Both the position numbers and the translations under genes were made by a program. Positions 1 through 9,157 of a stretch of DNA of 64,000 nucleotides are shown here, piece after piece (position 1 is the stretch's first letter; each line of letters begins with the position of its first letter). The DNA comes from Collinsella sp. AF20-14LB. GTDB lineage: Bacteria > Actinomycetota > Coriobacteriia > Coriobacteriales > Coriobacteriaceae. The stretch is from assembly GCF_003459505.1 (NCBI RefSeq), contig NZ_QRWD01000012.1:9810-73809 (forward strand), in the 5' to 3' direction. The notes beneath the pieces are model-generated. The model did no database searches and was not told the DNA's origin. It saw nothing but the letters and a program-made list of their open reading frames with translations.

Positions 1-835
1 GACTATACGTGCGAGTAAGGGTCGAGATGATCGCGGTGGCGTTTTCCGTCGCGGAGTGCATGGCCTTGCGGCGTGCACCCTGCTCGGCAGCCGCCGAATC
101 GATCAGGGCCTGGTAGATGACCGTCAGGATATACGACGGTACAAGCTTGCCGAGAACATGCTCGGGAGAGGGCACGAACTCGAACGTGGACGAGATGCGC
201 TTAGGGGCGTCGGTCTCGTTCTTACGCGGACCGTGGGCCATAGCGATCATCTCGGGGTCGAGCGGCAACAGATGCTCGACGCGAAGCTCCTGATCCACGC
301 GGTTCTTTGCGTGGTGGTAGACAAGCTCGACACGGTCAAGCTCACCGGCACGATACGCATCGCAGATATGAGAGGAGATCATGCGGGCCTGATTGAAATC
401 GGGCTCAGAGGAGTTGCCCTCAAAGTGCATGATGACGTTTGCGCGGTCGCGAAAATACGTGGCCGGCTTGCGCCCGCACGCGATGATCTCGCACTCGATG
501 CCGTCGTTCGCCCAAGAAGCGGCGAGCTTTTCGGCCGTACGCTCCACCGTCGTATTGAAACCGCCGGCAAGGCCGCGGTCCGAGGCAATGACGACAATCA
601 GGCCATGCTTGACGTTCTCATGCTTCTGCAGCATGGGATCGGTGCCCGAACAGGAGGCGTCGCCGGCGACCGTCAACATGACGTCGGTCAGCGCCTCCTT
701 ATAGGGCTCGGCCTGCTTGGAGCGATCGAGGGCACGACGGATCTTGGCCGTAGAGACCATCTCCATCGTGCGCGTGATCTGCTTGGTCGTGGTAACCGAG
801 GAGATTCGCTTCTTAATGTCGCGAAGGTTGGCCAT
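1..835 (-). CDS. atpG: ATP synthase F1 gamma subunit (partial)
   Basis: Central stalk subunit that turns inside the alpha3beta3 head of F1 and couples proton flow to ATP synthesis. The gene runs leftwards off the window, so only the first 278 codons are present and the C-terminal helix is missing. The product starts MANLRDIKKRISSV, typical of the N-terminal coiled-coil helix, and carries the family motif GLAGGFNT near residue 90. An ATG start at 835 is preceded by a GGAGGAGAA ribosome site that overlaps the end of atpA; only 5 bases separate it from the atpA stop. atpD and atpC would be expected beyond the left edge. Confidence 0.96.
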   Translation of the reverse strand, partial: MANLRDIKKRISSVTTTKQITRTMEMVSTAKIRRALDRSKQAEPYKEALTDVMLTVAGDASCSGTDPMLQKHENVKHGLIVVIASDRGLAGGFNTTVERTAEKLAASWANDGIECEIIACGRKPATYFRDRANVIMHFEGNSSEPDFNQARMISSHICDAYRAGELDRVELVYHHAKNRVDQELRVEHLLPLDPEMIAMAHGPRKNETDAPKRISSTFEFVPSPEHVLGKLVPSYILTVIYQALIDSAAAEQGARRKAMHSATENATAIISTLTRTYS

Positions 836-840
836 AGGGC

Positions 841-2439
841 TTAGTTCTCCTCTGATCCAGAAACATCCGAATGGTGCTTGGCCATGAACTGCTGCTTAAA
901 GTCGCCGATGACGCGCAAGAGCTCAGCCTTGGTGTCATCATCGATCTTCTTGGCGCGAACCTTGTCGAGCAGCAAGCCAAAGCCATTGTCCATGTACTCG
1001 ATGAGCTCGGCACGGAAAGGCAGCACGTCGGCGATCTCCAGGTCGTCCAGGAAGCCCTCGTTGCCAGCGAACAGCGCAACGATCTGCTCGCCAACCTCAA
1101 ATGGTTTATAACGCGGCTGCTTCAGGAGCTCGGTCATGCGGGCACCATGGGTCAGCTGCTTCTGAGTAGCCTCGTCAAGGTCGGAGCCGAACTGCGTAAA
1201 GCCGGCGAGCTCCTGATACGAAGCGAGGTCTAGACGGAGGTTGCCGGCGACCTGCTTCATGGCCTTGGTCTGCGCGTCGCCACCAACGCGGGACACGGAA
1301 ATGCCCACGTCGACTGCCGGGCGCTGACCCTGGAAGAAGAGCTCGGACTGCAGGTAGATCTGACCATCGGTAATGGAAATGACGTTGGTCGGAATGTAGG
1401 CCGAGACATCGCCGTCCTGGGTCTCGATGATCGGCAGTGCCGTCATGGAGCCGTAGCCGTTCTTCTTGGACATCTTGACGGCGCGCTCGAGCAGACGAGA
1501 GTGCAGGTAGAAGATATCGCCAGGATAGGCCTCGCGTCCGGGCGGACGATGCAGCGTCAGCGACATCTGACGGTAGGCCACAGCCTGCTTAGACAGGTCG
1601 TCGTAGATGACGAGCACGTGACCGCCGGGGTTGGTCTCGCTGGCGGGCTTACCATCCTCGCCGTTGTACATAAAGAATTCGCCGATAGCGGCACCGGCCA
1701 TAGGCGCGATGTACTGCATAGGGGCGGAATCGGCAGCGGTGGCCGAAACGATGATGGTGTAGTCGAGCGCACCGTGCTGAGCGAGGGTCTCGCGGATGTT
1801 GGCAACCGTGGAGGCCTTCTGGCCGATGGCGACATAGATGCAGACCATGCCCTTGCCGCGCTGATTGAGGATAGCGTCGATTGCGATGGCGGTCTTACCG
1901 GTCTTACGGTCGCCGATGATGAGCTCACGCTGACCGCGGCCAATAGGCACCATAGAGTCGATAGCGAGCAGACCGGTCTGAACCGGCTCGCACACCGGGG
2001 TACGGTCGATGACGCCGGGGGCCTTGAACTCGATGGGGCGACGGTGCGTGGCGACGATGTCGCCCAGGCCATCGATGGGCTGGCCGAGCGGATTGACGAC
2101 GCGGCCAAGCATAGCACGGCTCACAGGGATATCCATAATGCGGCCAGTGGTGCGGCACTCGTCGCCTTCCTTGATGGAGTCGACGGCACCAAACAGAACG
2201 GCGCCGACCTCGTCACGGTCAAGGTTCTGGGCAAGGCCGAAGACGGTCTCACCGGTATCGGAGCTCTTGAACTCCAGAAGCTCGCCTGCCATGGCGCTCT
2301 TGAGGCCGGAGACGCGCGCGATGCCGTCGCCTACCTCGTCGACCGTTGAAACCTCATGCGTATCGACCGTCGCGGAGAGACTCGTGAGCTGCTCCTGCAG
2401 TTTCTTGGCGATATCCTGGGCATTGAGGGTTTCGGACAT
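841..2439 (-). CDS. atpA: ATP synthase F1 alpha subunit
   Basis: Non-catalytic nucleotide-binding subunit of F1, 532 residues, a normal family length. The Walker A loop GDRKTGKT lies at residues 176-183, and the segment around [20 protein letters not shown] carries the conserved alpha-subunit signature. The N-terminal crown domain (residues 1 to about 95) and the C-terminal helical domain are both present. Its ATG overlaps the atpH stop as TAATG, so the two genes are probably translationally coupled. It sits in the standard delta-alpha-gamma order of bacterial atp operons. Confidence 0.98.
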   Translation of the reverse strand: MSETLNAQDIAKKLQEQLTSLSATVDTHEVSTVDEVGDGIARVSGLKSAMAGELLEFKSSDTGETVFGLAQNLDRDEVGAVLFGAVDSIKEGDECRTTGRIMDIPVSRAMLGRVVNPLGQPIDGLGDIVATHRRPIEFKAPGVIDRTPVCEPVQTGLLAIDSMVPIGRGQRELIIGDRKTGKTAIAIDAILNQRGKGMVCIYVAIGQKASTVANIRETLAQHGALDYTIIVSATAADSAPMQYIAPMAGAAIGEFFMYNGEDGKPASETNPGGHVLVIYDDLSKQAVAYRQMSLTLHRPPGREAYPGDIFYLHSRLLERAVKMSKKNGYGSMTALPIIETQDGDVSAYIPTNVISITDGQIYLQSELFFQGQRPAVDVGISVSRVGGDAQTKAMKQVAGNLRLDLASYQELAGFTQFGSDLDEATQKQLTHGARMTELLKQPRYKPFEVGEQIVALFAGNEGFLDDLEIADVLPFRAELIEYMDNGFGLLLDKVRAKKIDDDTKAELLRVIGDFKQQFMAKHHSDVSGSEEN

Positions 2440-2915
2440 TAGGCTTCACCTCCGTACGAATTAGCAGAGTTTGCGAGGGTCTCCTGCGCGATGCGCAGCT
2501 GCGTCTTGACGGAAATGTCACGACGCTCGCCGCGGGCCTCGAGCACCAGGCCGCCCACGATAGACGGGTCGACCTGCTCGATAAGGAATACCTTGCGGCA
2601 GAAATCCTGCTCGCATTTCTTAGTGATGGTTTGACGCAGCTCGTCGTCGAGCGGGATCGCCGTGGTGACGGTCACGCCCACTACATCCTCGTCTTCCTCG
2701 GCAACATACTTAAAGGCAGCTGCCACCTTGGGAAGAAGGTCGAGCTGATCGCGCTTGGACATGGTGTCGAGCACGGCGATGATCTCGGGGCTGGCAGAAG
2801 CCAAGCGCTCGATCATCTCGAGGTCCTCGAACACATGGTTCTCGGCCTTGGCGGCTTCCAGAAGGGAGCGCGCATAGGTCTCGAGCACCTTGTCCTGATA
2901 GCGGCTAGTCGGCAT
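2439..2915 (-). CDS. atpH: ATP synthase F1 delta subunit
   Basis: Peripheral stalk subunit that joins the b subunits to the top of F1. The product has 158 residues, a little short of the usual 170-180. It begins with the family pattern [10 protein letters not shown] and ends with the conserved strand and helix around [19 protein letters not shown]. It overlaps atpF by 11 bases upstream and atpA by one base downstream, so the three genes form a tightly coupled translational unit. Confidence 0.95.
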   Translation of the reverse strand: MPTSRYQDKVLETYARSLLEAAKAENHVFEDLEMIERLASASPEIIAVLDTMSKRDQLDLLPKVAAAFKYVAEEDEDVVGVTVTTAIPLDDELRQTITKKCEQDFCRKVFLIEQVDPSIVGGLVLEARGERRDISVKTQLRIAQETLANSANSYGGEA

Positions 2916-3507
2916 TCAGGCTACCTGCTTCCTGGATGTAGCGCTCGATGAGCTTCTTCTGCTCGGCCTCGTCCTCGAGTGCCTCGCCCACGATCTTGGT
3001 GGCGACGGCAACGGACAGGTCGGCGATGGAGCTCGCGGCACCGGCGTAGATGGACTTGCGCTCGTCCTCGACAGTCGTATGGGCCTTGGCGATGATCTCC
3101 TCTGCCTCCTTGTGAGCAGCCTCGATGATACGGGCGCGCTCGGACTCGGCGTCCTTACGGGCCTCGAGAACGATGTCGGCAGCCTGACGACGGGCGTCGG
3201 TGACGATCGAGTCGGACTCAGCGCGCTTGGCGATAGCCTCCTGCTTGGTCTTCTCGGCCTCGTCGAGGCTCTCCTCGATCTTCTTGCCGCGCTCCTCCAT
3301 GGTTTTCATGATGCCCGGCAGGGCGACCTTGGCCAGCACGATCCAGATAATCAGGAAGGCGATAAGCGCCGGGATGAACTCCGCCATCTTAGGGATGAGG
3401 ATGTCCGCACCGGCAGCGCCGTCCTCGGCGAACGCGGAAACCGGCATGAGCAGCGCGGCCGCGGACGCGGAGAGTGCGATCGCGCTCTTCTGGGATGAAA
3501 GATTCAT
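2905..3507 (-). CDS. atpF: ATP synthase F0 b subunit
   Basis: Membrane-anchored peripheral stalk subunit, 200 residues. After a membrane helix at about 43-63 (FIPALIAFLIIWIVLAKVAL) comes a long charged helix rich in Ala, Glu, Lys and Arg that should form the b dimer coiled coil. The first 28 residues look like an extra signal peptide (SASAAALLMPVSAFA), which many b subunits lack. I infer either a cleaved leader or a second N-terminal membrane segment. It is followed by atpH with an 11-base overlap and preceded by atpE with a 15-base gap. Confidence 0.94.
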   Translation of the reverse strand: MNLSSQKSAIALSASAAALLMPVSAFAEDGAAGADILIPKMAEFIPALIAFLIIWIVLAKVALPGIMKTMEERGKKIEESLDEAEKTKQEAIAKRAESDSIVTDARRQAADIVLEARKDAESERARIIEAAHKEAEEIIAKAHTTVEDERKSIYAGAASSIADLSVAVATKIVGEALEDEAEQKKLIERYIQEAGSLNAD

Positions 3508-3522
3508 ACTTGACGCTCCGTG

Positions 3523-3717
3523 CTATTTAACGATCAGCGCGACAACGAAGCCGATCAGAGCCAGAGCCTCGCCGAAGGCGGAGCCCATGATGAAGACGGT
3601 GAACACGCGGCCTTGGACCTCAGGCTGACGGGCCATAGCACCCGTAGCACCCAGAGCAGACAGGCCGATAGCAAGACCAGCGCCGATAACACCGAGACCG
3701 TAACCGATAACTCCCAC
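3523..3717 (-). CDS. atpE: ATP synthase F0 c subunit
   Basis: Proteolipid that forms the rotating c-ring. The 64 residues make two hydrophobic helices joined by the conserved polar loop RQPE, and the second helix carries the ion-binding Glu in SAFGEALALIG. The residues after that Glu are Ala-Leu rather than Ser/Thr, which favours proton over sodium coupling (inference). The start is GTG at 3717, four bases after a strong AAAGGAGG site, and an in-frame stop upstream rules out an earlier start. The protein is short for the family (commonly 70-85) because the N-terminal tail is minimal. Confidence 0.94.
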   Translation of the reverse strand: MGVIGYGLGVIGAGLAIGLSALGATGAMARQPEVQGRVFTVFIMGSAFGEALALIGFVVALIVK

Positions 3718-3841
3718 GATTCCTCCTTTGTCGTGCGTGTCTTATTTCACGCAGGATAACCTTTTTATAACTGCCGGGCTCCATGGGTACGGGCACCGGC
3801 GGTTTAACGAATTGCCTTACCTTTAAGACGCGAACGGAAGA

Positions 3842-4645
3842 CTACTCCTCCTCCGCGACCTCCTCTGCCTCGGAGACATACACGGCGGTAAGGACCGTGA
3901 AGACGTAAGCCTGGATGGCACCGACCACAAGCTCGATCGCATAGATCAGGATGAGGATAGCAAGCCAGGCCAGCGAAGGCAGGGCACCGACGGCGTGGGC
4001 CGCGGAAACCTGCTGAAGCAGCGGCTGCATGAACATGCTCGCCATGATGGCGAACGAGCCCATGACCACGTGTCCTGCGAACATGTTGCAGAACAGACGG
4101 ACGGCGAGTGTGATGAGGCGCAGGAAGGTCGAGAAAAGCTCGACGACCCACACAAGCACGTTCATCGGGAAGCTCACGCCCTGCGGGGCGAGGCTCTTGA
4201 TGTAGCCGATCACACCGTGAGCCTTGCATCCGTAGTAGATGAAGTACGAGAAGGCGAAGATGGCGAGCGCGGCGGTGGAGCCGATTGCGCCGGTGCCGGG
4301 CTTCATTCCCGGGATCAGACCGATCATGTTATTGATCAGGATGAACAGGAAAAGCGAGCACAGGAACGGGAAGTGCTTCTTCCAGTTCTCACCCACGACG
4401 CCCTTGCCGATATCGTTCTCGACGTACTCGATGATGTACTCGAAACCGTTGACGAAGAAGCCCTTGGGAACCAGGGTCTGCTTCTTCTTGAACACGGCTA
4501 GGACGATCAGGAGCACGATCGTGGAGACGATCAGCCAAAACGAGTACTGCGTGATGCCGCAGCTCAGATCGCCCACGACGGGGGTGGAGCTGAACTCGCT
4601 AACCAGATGATTAATCTCATCAGGCAGCTTTTCAAAAATTTCCAC
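3842..4645 (-). CDS. atpB: ATP synthase F0 a subunit
   Basis: Stator channel subunit that passes protons to and from the c-ring; 267 residues with five or six predicted membrane helices. The helix LRLITLAVRLFCNMFAG contains the conserved essential Arg. The C-terminal helices have the usual pattern and the tail is very acidic (SEAEEVAEEE). The start is GTG at 4645, after AAAGG, 3 bases beyond the stop of the AtpI-like gene. A 124-base gap to atpE is the longest spacing in the operon and contains a GC-rich inverted segment that may tune c-subunit expression. Confidence 0.96.
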   Translation of the reverse strand: MEIFEKLPDEINHLVSEFSSTPVVGDLSCGITQYSFWLIVSTIVLLIVLAVFKKKQTLVPKGFFVNGFEYIIEYVENDIGKGVVGENWKKHFPFLCSLFLFILINNMIGLIPGMKPGTGAIGSTAALAIFAFSYFIYYGCKAHGVIGYIKSLAPQGVSFPMNVLVWVVELFSTFLRLITLAVRLFCNMFAGHVVMGSFAIMASMFMQPLLQQVSAAHAVGALPSLAWLAILILIYAIELVVGAIQAYVFTVLTAVYVSEAEEVAEEE

Positions 4646-4648
4646 GAC

Positions 4649-4972
4649 TTACCTTTCGACCTCATGAGGATCTCGCAGCGCCTTGGCGACGCGAACCGTG
4701 CAGGCGGCCATAAAGGCCACGAAGCCGATCGCCTCGCCCAGGAGGAACATGCGAAATGCCTCTCCGAACAACACAAACACAACCAAGGTAAAGACGAGCA
4801 GGGCGATTGCCGAGACCGCCAGACTCACCATGCCCTTGAGCATGTCCGCATTCTGCTTATCGTCAAGAACCGGCTTGAGCGTAAAAACAAAGGGAAGAAA
4901 GGCGACCGCGCCCGCGATGACGCCTGCAACGATAGCGAGCAGATCGGCTATCTGAAACACTGGCGTCCTCAC
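4649..4972 (-). CDS. AtpI-like small membrane protein, first gene of the atp operon
   Basis: A 107-residue protein with three hydrophobic segments (roughly residues 8-30, 44-70 and 75-95), placed directly before atpB with a 3-base gap. Position and topology match the poorly conserved AtpI family, proposed to assist c-ring assembly or Mg2+ uptake. Sequence identity to AtpI is too low for me to assert the family by eye. Two GTG starts are possible: 4972, and 4960, which has a better spaced GAGGA site. A promoter-like sequence lies at 5023-5050. Confidence 0.75.
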   Translation of the reverse strand: MRTPVFQIADLLAIVAGVIAGAVAFLPFVFTLKPVLDDKQNADMLKGMVSLAVSAIALLVFTLVVFVLFGEAFRMFLLGEAIGFVAFMAACTVRVAKALRDPHEVER

Positions 4973-5022
4973 TTTCCTTCTTTAACGCTTCCCAGAACAG
5001 TTCCCGCCAAACATTGGTGACT

Positions 5023-5050
5023 ATTTTACGAGCCAATCGCTAAAGTACAA
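5023..5050 (-). promoter_or_regulatory. candidate promoter of the atp operon
   Basis: On the minus strand a TTGTAC -35 box (5045-5050) is followed after 16 bases by a TAAAAT -10 box (5023-5028), about 50 bases before the first atp gene. The rest of the 270-base gap between upp and the atp operon (4973-5241) shows no gene. Confidence 0.5.
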
Positions 5051-5241
5051 CCGAAAAAGCATCGGTTAATACTCACCTGTTCGTTTTCTTAAGACCTTCT
5101 TTATGTCGCAGGTAGGTAATACGTTTTTCTCGAACCCCTCTGGGCTAAACGTCCGTTAACAGGAGTGCGCGTGGACGTCTTTTGCTCGCCCGCGCGCACC
5201 ATTTCTTCGTATTTGTGACCGTAGCCGACAAGGCCCGACGA

Positions 5242-5889
5242 CTAGAGCGTGCCGTAGATGCGGTCGCCGGCGTCGCCCAGGCCGGGAACGATGTAGGCTG
5301 CCTCGTTGAGATGATCGTCGATGGCGCACGTATAAATATGTACGCCGGAGTCCTTTTCGGTCAGCGACTTGAGACCCTCGGGCGCGGCGACGATGCACAG
5401 CATGCGGATGTCCTTGACACCGCGCTCGCGCAGGTAGCTGATGGCCATCTCGGCCGAACCGCCCGTGGCGAGCATGGGGTCGACGACCAGGCAGGTGCGC
5501 TGGTCGATATCCTTGGGCATCTTGCAGTAATACTCGTGCGGCTCGTGGGTAACCTCGTCGCGCTCCATGCCGATGTGGCCCACGCGAGCGGAGGGCACCA
5601 GGTCGAGGATGCCGTCGACCATGCCAAGGCCCGCACGCAGGATGGGCACGATGGCGAGTTTCTTGCCGGCGAGTTGTTTGAACGTGGCGGTAGTGATGGG
5701 GGTCTCGACCTCGACGTCTTCCATAGGCAGGTCGCGCATGGCCTCGTAGCCGTCAAAAAGCGCGAGTTCGCGCACGAGCTGGCGGAACTGGTTGGTGCCG
5801 GTGTTTTTGTCGCGCAGGATCGACAGCTTGTGCTGGACGAGCGGGTGATCGACAAGCGTCACACGGGACGCGTCGTAGGTGACGGTCAT
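5242..5889 (-). CDS. upp: uracil phosphoribosyltransferase
   Basis: Salvage enzyme that joins uracil to PRPP to give UMP in the cytoplasm; 215 residues with the ATG at 5889. The family segment [20 protein letters not shown] is present, as is the PRPP loop [12 protein letters not shown] and the C-terminal uracil-binding segment [15 protein letters not shown] chose MTVTYDAS as the start because it matches the usual N-terminus and follows a GAAAGGGG site; a longer reading frame upstream has no family similarity. It appears to be a single-gene unit upstream of the atp operon and in the same direction. Confidence 0.97.
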   Translation of the reverse strand: MTVTYDASRVTLVDHPLVQHKLSILRDKNTGTNQFRQLVRELALFDGYEAMRDLPMEDVEVETPITTATFKQLAGKKLAIVPILRAGLGMVDGILDLVPSARVGHIGMERDEVTHEPHEYYCKMPKDIDQRTCLVVDPMLATGGSAEMAISYLRERGVKDIRMLCIVAAPEGLKSLTEKDSGVHIYTCAIDDHLNEAAYIVPGLGDAGDRIYGTL

Positions 5890-6012
5890 GGGTTGATTGC
5901 CCCTTTCGTTGCGGCCGCAAAACGGCCTTGCTGACAAGGCGCGCAGCAATGTTGCCGCCGAACGCCATGCATTAGTTTAGCGGTTTATTGTATCGAGCAG
6001 CCCATCGCAGCC

Positions 6013-7554
6013 CTACTGTGCGGTACTGAGCGAGCGCTTGACTGCATCACGCCAGCCCGCAAGGTTTTGCTCGCGGCGCTCGGCAGACATGTGGGGAAGG
6101 AAGGTCCTAACGATCTGGGCATTTTGCTCCAGCTCTTCTAGGTCTTCCCAATAGCCGACGGCAAGACCCGCCAAGTACGCGGCACCGATTGCCGTGGTCT
6201 CCACCGTCTCGCATTGCAGCACGGGGATATCCAGCAGGTCGGCCTGGAATTGCATGATGAACTCGTTGCGCGAGGCACCGCCATCGACAGACAGGCGCTC
6301 GATCGAAAGCCCCACGTCCTGCTCCATGGCGCGCAGCACGTCGTAGCTCTGATATGCCATGGATTCGCAGGCGGCGCGTACGATGGTCGCACGGCTCGAG
6401 GCGCCGGTCAGACCGCACACGATACCGCGGGCATGCGGGTCCCACCAGGGAGCACCCAAACCCGCAAAGGCGGGAACGAAGTAGCATCCCTCGTTGTCGT
6501 TAATCGAAGCGGCGAGTTGTGCCGCCTCGCTCACGCTCGAGATGATGCCCATGTTGTTGCGAAGCCAGTTCATGGTGGAGCCGGCAGCGAAGATGGAGCC
6601 CTCGAGTGCATAGCTGATCTTCCCGTTCGCAGCGATACCGATGGTGGAGACCAGGCCGTTCTTGGATTCGACGATCTCGTCGCCGGTGTTCATGAGCATA
6701 AAGCAACCCGTGCCATAGGTGTTTTTGGTCTGGCCGGGACGGAAACAGCAGTGACCGAACAGCGACGCCTGCTGGTCGCCCGCCACGCCCATGATGGGCG
6801 GCGTGTTGGTCATGATGTCGCTCGCGACGCGGCCGTAGTCGCCCGAGCTCCAGCGAACCTCGGGCATCATGGAACGTGGAACGTCAAAGAGCGCCAGCAG
6901 GTCGTCGTCCCAATCGAGCGTATGGATATTAAAGAGCGCCGTGCGGCTGGCATTGGTGTAGTCGGTGGCAAAGATCTGGCCACCGGTGAGGTTGTAGATG
7001 AGCCAGGTGTCGATGGTGCCAAACATGAGGTCGCCCGCCGCCGCGCTCTCGCGTGCGCCGTCGACGTTGTCGAGAATCCACTGCACCTTGGAGGCCGAGA
7101 AATACGGGTCGAGCGTGAGTCCCGTGCGGGAGCGCACCAACTCCTCGCAACCCTGTTCAACCAACGCGTCGATTGCCGGCGCGGTACGGCGGCACTGCCA
7201 TACGATGGCGTTATAGATCGGCTGACCGCTCACGCGGTCCCAGACCACCGTGGTCTCGCGCTGGTTGGAGATGCCGATGGCGGCAATGCGGTCGGAGTGG
7301 ATACCGCTCTTAAACTGGACTTCCATCATGACGGCGATTTGACTGGCGAGGACCGCCATGGGGTCTTGCTCTACCCAACCGGGACGCGGAAAACTGGTTT
7401 TGACGCTGCGACGCGCCTGCGCGACGATGCATCCGTACTCGTCGACGATGGTCGCAAGTACCGAGGTGGTGCCGCAGTCGAGCGCCATGATGTAGGAACC
7501 GCCAAAGTTAAACGAAGCATCTTCCATGCCCAGGCTGCCCAGATTCAACGACAT
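6013..7554 (-). CDS. glpK: glycerol kinase
   Basis: FGGY-family kinase that phosphorylates glycerol to sn-glycerol 3-phosphate; 513 residues. The N-terminal phosphate loop reads LDCGTTS at residues 25-31, where most glycerol kinases have LDQGTTS. The substrate segment SNQRETTVVWDR, the FGGY signature region VDGGASRNEFIMQFQADLL and the C-terminal QCETVETTAIGAAYLAG are conserved. About 20 residues precede the usual start, but the upstream ATG has a good GAAAGG site. It is separated by 13 bases from tsaC and probably co-transcribed with it. No glpF or glpD is next to it, so regulation is unclear. Confidence 0.95.
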   Translation of the reverse strand: MSLNLGSLGMEDASFNFGGSYIMALDCGTTSVLATIVDEYGCIVAQARRSVKTSFPRPGWVEQDPMAVLASQIAVMMEVQFKSGIHSDRIAAIGISNQRETTVVWDRVSGQPIYNAIVWQCRRTAPAIDALVEQGCEELVRSRTGLTLDPYFSASKVQWILDNVDGARESAAAGDLMFGTIDTWLIYNLTGGQIFATDYTNASRTALFNIHTLDWDDDLLALFDVPRSMMPEVRWSSGDYGRVASDIMTNTPPIMGVAGDQQASLFGHCCFRPGQTKNTYGTGCFMLMNTGDEIVESKNGLVSTIGIAANGKISYALEGSIFAAGSTMNWLRNNMGIISSVSEAAQLAASINDNEGCYFVPAFAGLGAPWWDPHARGIVCGLTGASSRATIVRAACESMAYQSYDVLRAMEQDVGLSIERLSVDGGASRNEFIMQFQADLLDIPVLQCETVETTAIGAAYLAGLAVGYWEDLEELEQNAQIVRTFLPHMSAERREQNLAGWRDAVKRSLSTAQ

Positions 7555-7567
7555 CGCTTACACCTTT

Positions 7568-8311
7568 CTATTGCATCGGGTCGGACAGGACCCGTTCGAT
7601 CTCTGATGCGGGAAGTGCGCCTTGGCGCAGGATCTGGAGCCCGCCGTGCTGGAACGACACGATGGTCGAGGCGTCGCGACACGGGGTCTCACCGGCGTCG
7701 ACGGCAACATCGACCCCCTCCAGGATGCGACCCTCGACGGCGGCAAAGCTTGCCGGCGAGGGCGCGCCGTGCGTATTGGCGCTCGTGCAGGCAAGGGGAC
7801 TGCCGCAGGCGCGGATGAGCGCCTGGACCACAGGAGAGGCCGAAGCGCGCAGGGCCACGGTGTCGTCGGCAGCGCGCATAAAGGTCGGCACGCAGGGGGC
7901 TGCCTTAATCACGATAGTCAGGGCTCCCGGCCAGCATCGTCGCGCGAGTACGCGGGCATCTTCCGGGATATCCACGCCATAGCGGTCGAGCGCTTCGACG
8001 CCATCGACCAGCCAAGCGACGGTTTGCGTGAGTTCACGTTGCTTGAGAGTGAAGATGCGGCGGTAGCCGGTACCGAGCGCAGGGACCGCGGCGCCATTGA
8101 CGGTGGCTTGCGGGTCGCATGACCACGACGGGAACTCGCTTGTATCTTGGGGGACGGCATCGGAGAAGGCTTTAACTGCCACGGCGACACCGTAGACAGT
8201 CTCGGTCGGGATCAAGGCCAGGCCGCCGCGGCCGAGCCCCTCGGCAGTGCGCTCGACGGCAAGCCGATGCGGCTCGCGCGCTCCCTCGTATACCCGATAG
8301 ACCGTCTGCAT
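7568..8311 (-). CDS. tsaC: threonylcarbamoyl-AMP synthase family protein (Sua5/YrdC/YciO)
   Basis: Uses threonine, bicarbonate and ATP to make threonylcarbamoyl-AMP, the first step of t6A37 modification of ANN-decoding tRNAs. The 247-residue product carries the YrdC-domain markers GGLALIPTETVYGVAV near the start, RRCWPGALTIV in the middle and LACTSANTHGAPSP. It lacks the C-terminal Sua5 domain, so it is TsaC-like in size. An insertion of about 40 residues between the first two motifs is longer than in typical TsaC. The neighbouring glpK lies 13 bases downstream. YciO-type paralogues share the fold, so the exact function is inferred. Confidence 0.85.
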   Translation of the reverse strand: MQTVYRVYEGAREPHRLAVERTAEGLGRGGLALIPTETVYGVAVAVKAFSDAVPQDTSEFPSWSCDPQATVNGAAVPALGTGYRRIFTLKQRELTQTVAWLVDGVEALDRYGVDIPEDARVLARRCWPGALTIVIKAAPCVPTFMRAADDTVALRASASPVVQALIRACGSPLACTSANTHGAPSPASFAAVEGRILEGVDVAVDAGETPCRDASTIVSFQHGGLQILRQGALPASEIERVLSDPMQ

Positions 8312-8445
8312 GTGTATGCCAGCCCCTTACGCTCTGGTGCAAGTTTGTTTACTGTGGGGCATTCTCGCACGAAACGTTCAACCTATTTGTCCAGAGCGCA
8401 TGTTGGTTTGGTGAGCGGCTCTAGTAGTCGGTGAAAGTGAGGGGG

Positions 8446-8892
8446 TTATTGGACTGCGACGAACTTCTTTGGCCTGCCGGCATGGCGTTCTTGGGCGGCG
8501 TAGCGCTCGATGCTGTCTATCGTTATCATCCGACGGCCGTCGACGAGTTCAACATCGAGCTTTCCGGCTTTGACCAGCGCGGTGATCCGCGGAGCGGAGA
8601 CTTTGAGGTCCAGCGCTGCGTCTTTAAATGTCCGGCACGCCGCTTCCCGAGCGTCCTCGTGGTCGATTTCGACTGAAAGGGCCACGACCTCGGCCGAGCG
8701 TTCGTACCCTGCCGGAGTCAAACCGTTGTTGAGGTCGTCGGCTAAAAACGCCATCAGCGCCTCGGTGGCATGGGCAATCGCTTCTTCGCGCGTATCGCCA
8801 TCGGCAAAGGCGCCGGGAATCTGCGGGAAGCTGGCACAGTAACCGTCGTCTTCTTTTATGAGAACGCAATCATAGGTAAATCGATGCCTCAT
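8446..8892 (-). CDS. hicB: HicB-family antitoxin
   Basis: Antitoxin partner of HicA; 148 residues from the ATG at 8892, which follows GGAGG. Residues 1-55 form the HicB partial RNase H-like fold, with the signature DDGYCASFPQIPGAFADGDT followed by EEAIAHATEAL. The C-terminal half (about 90-148) is helical and basic at the end, and could be the DNA-binding part used for autoregulation. It starts 11 bases after hicA. A palindrome before hicA (9114-9135) is a likely operator. Gene order toxin-antitoxin is normal for HicAB. Confidence 0.88.
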   Translation of the reverse strand: MRHRFTYDCVLIKEDDGYCASFPQIPGAFADGDTREEAIAHATEALMAFLADDLNNGLTPAGYERSAEVVALSVEIDHEDAREAACRTFKDAALDLKVSAPRITALVKAGKLDVELVDGRRMITIDSIERYAAQERHAGRPKKFVAVQ

Positions 8893-8903
8893 TTTGCCTC
8901 CAA

Positions 8904-9089
8904 CTACCATCCAGCTTGGCGACGAATACTTGCCCACGTGCCCTTCTTTGGTCGATCACCACCAGAGCCGTTCACGGCGACAACACGGCCACCAGAAACA
9001 TACTTAGCATGACTACCGACTTGCGCGACCTTCACGAATCCATCGTGCTTGAGTAGGGCAATGATTTCCCGAAAGGTAGGAGGTTGCAT
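8904..9089 (-). CDS. hicA: HicA-family mRNA interferase toxin
   Basis: A 61-residue protein with the double-stranded RNA-binding-like HicA fold: REIIALLKHDGFVKVAQVGSHAKY, in which His27 is the expected catalytic residue of the GSH motif. HicA toxins cleave mRNA and tmRNA when free of HicB. The sequence then shows the usual basic segment and the GTWASIRRQAGW end. The ATG at 9089 has a TGACAGAGG site upstream. It lies directly before hicB on the same strand, so the pair forms a complete type II toxin-antitoxin module. Confidence 0.88.
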   Translation of the reverse strand: MQPPTFREIIALLKHDGFVKVAQVGSHAKYVSGGRVVAVNGSGGDRPKKGTWASIRRQAGW

Positions 9090-9113
9090 GGGCCGACCTC
9101 TGTCAGCCGTCCT

Positions 9114-9135
9114 AATTATAAACTACTTTATAATT
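9114..9135. promoter_or_regulatory. palindromic operator/promoter of hicAB
   Basis: A perfect 9-bp inverted repeat, AATTATAAA and TTTATAATT around a 4-base centre, lies 25 bases before hicA. The minus strand reads TATAAT inside it, so it may contain the -10 box and be covered by the HicAB complex, as in autoregulated toxin-antitoxin operons. Confidence 0.6.
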
Positions 9136-9157
9136 TTTGCTAACCAGTTAATAAATA

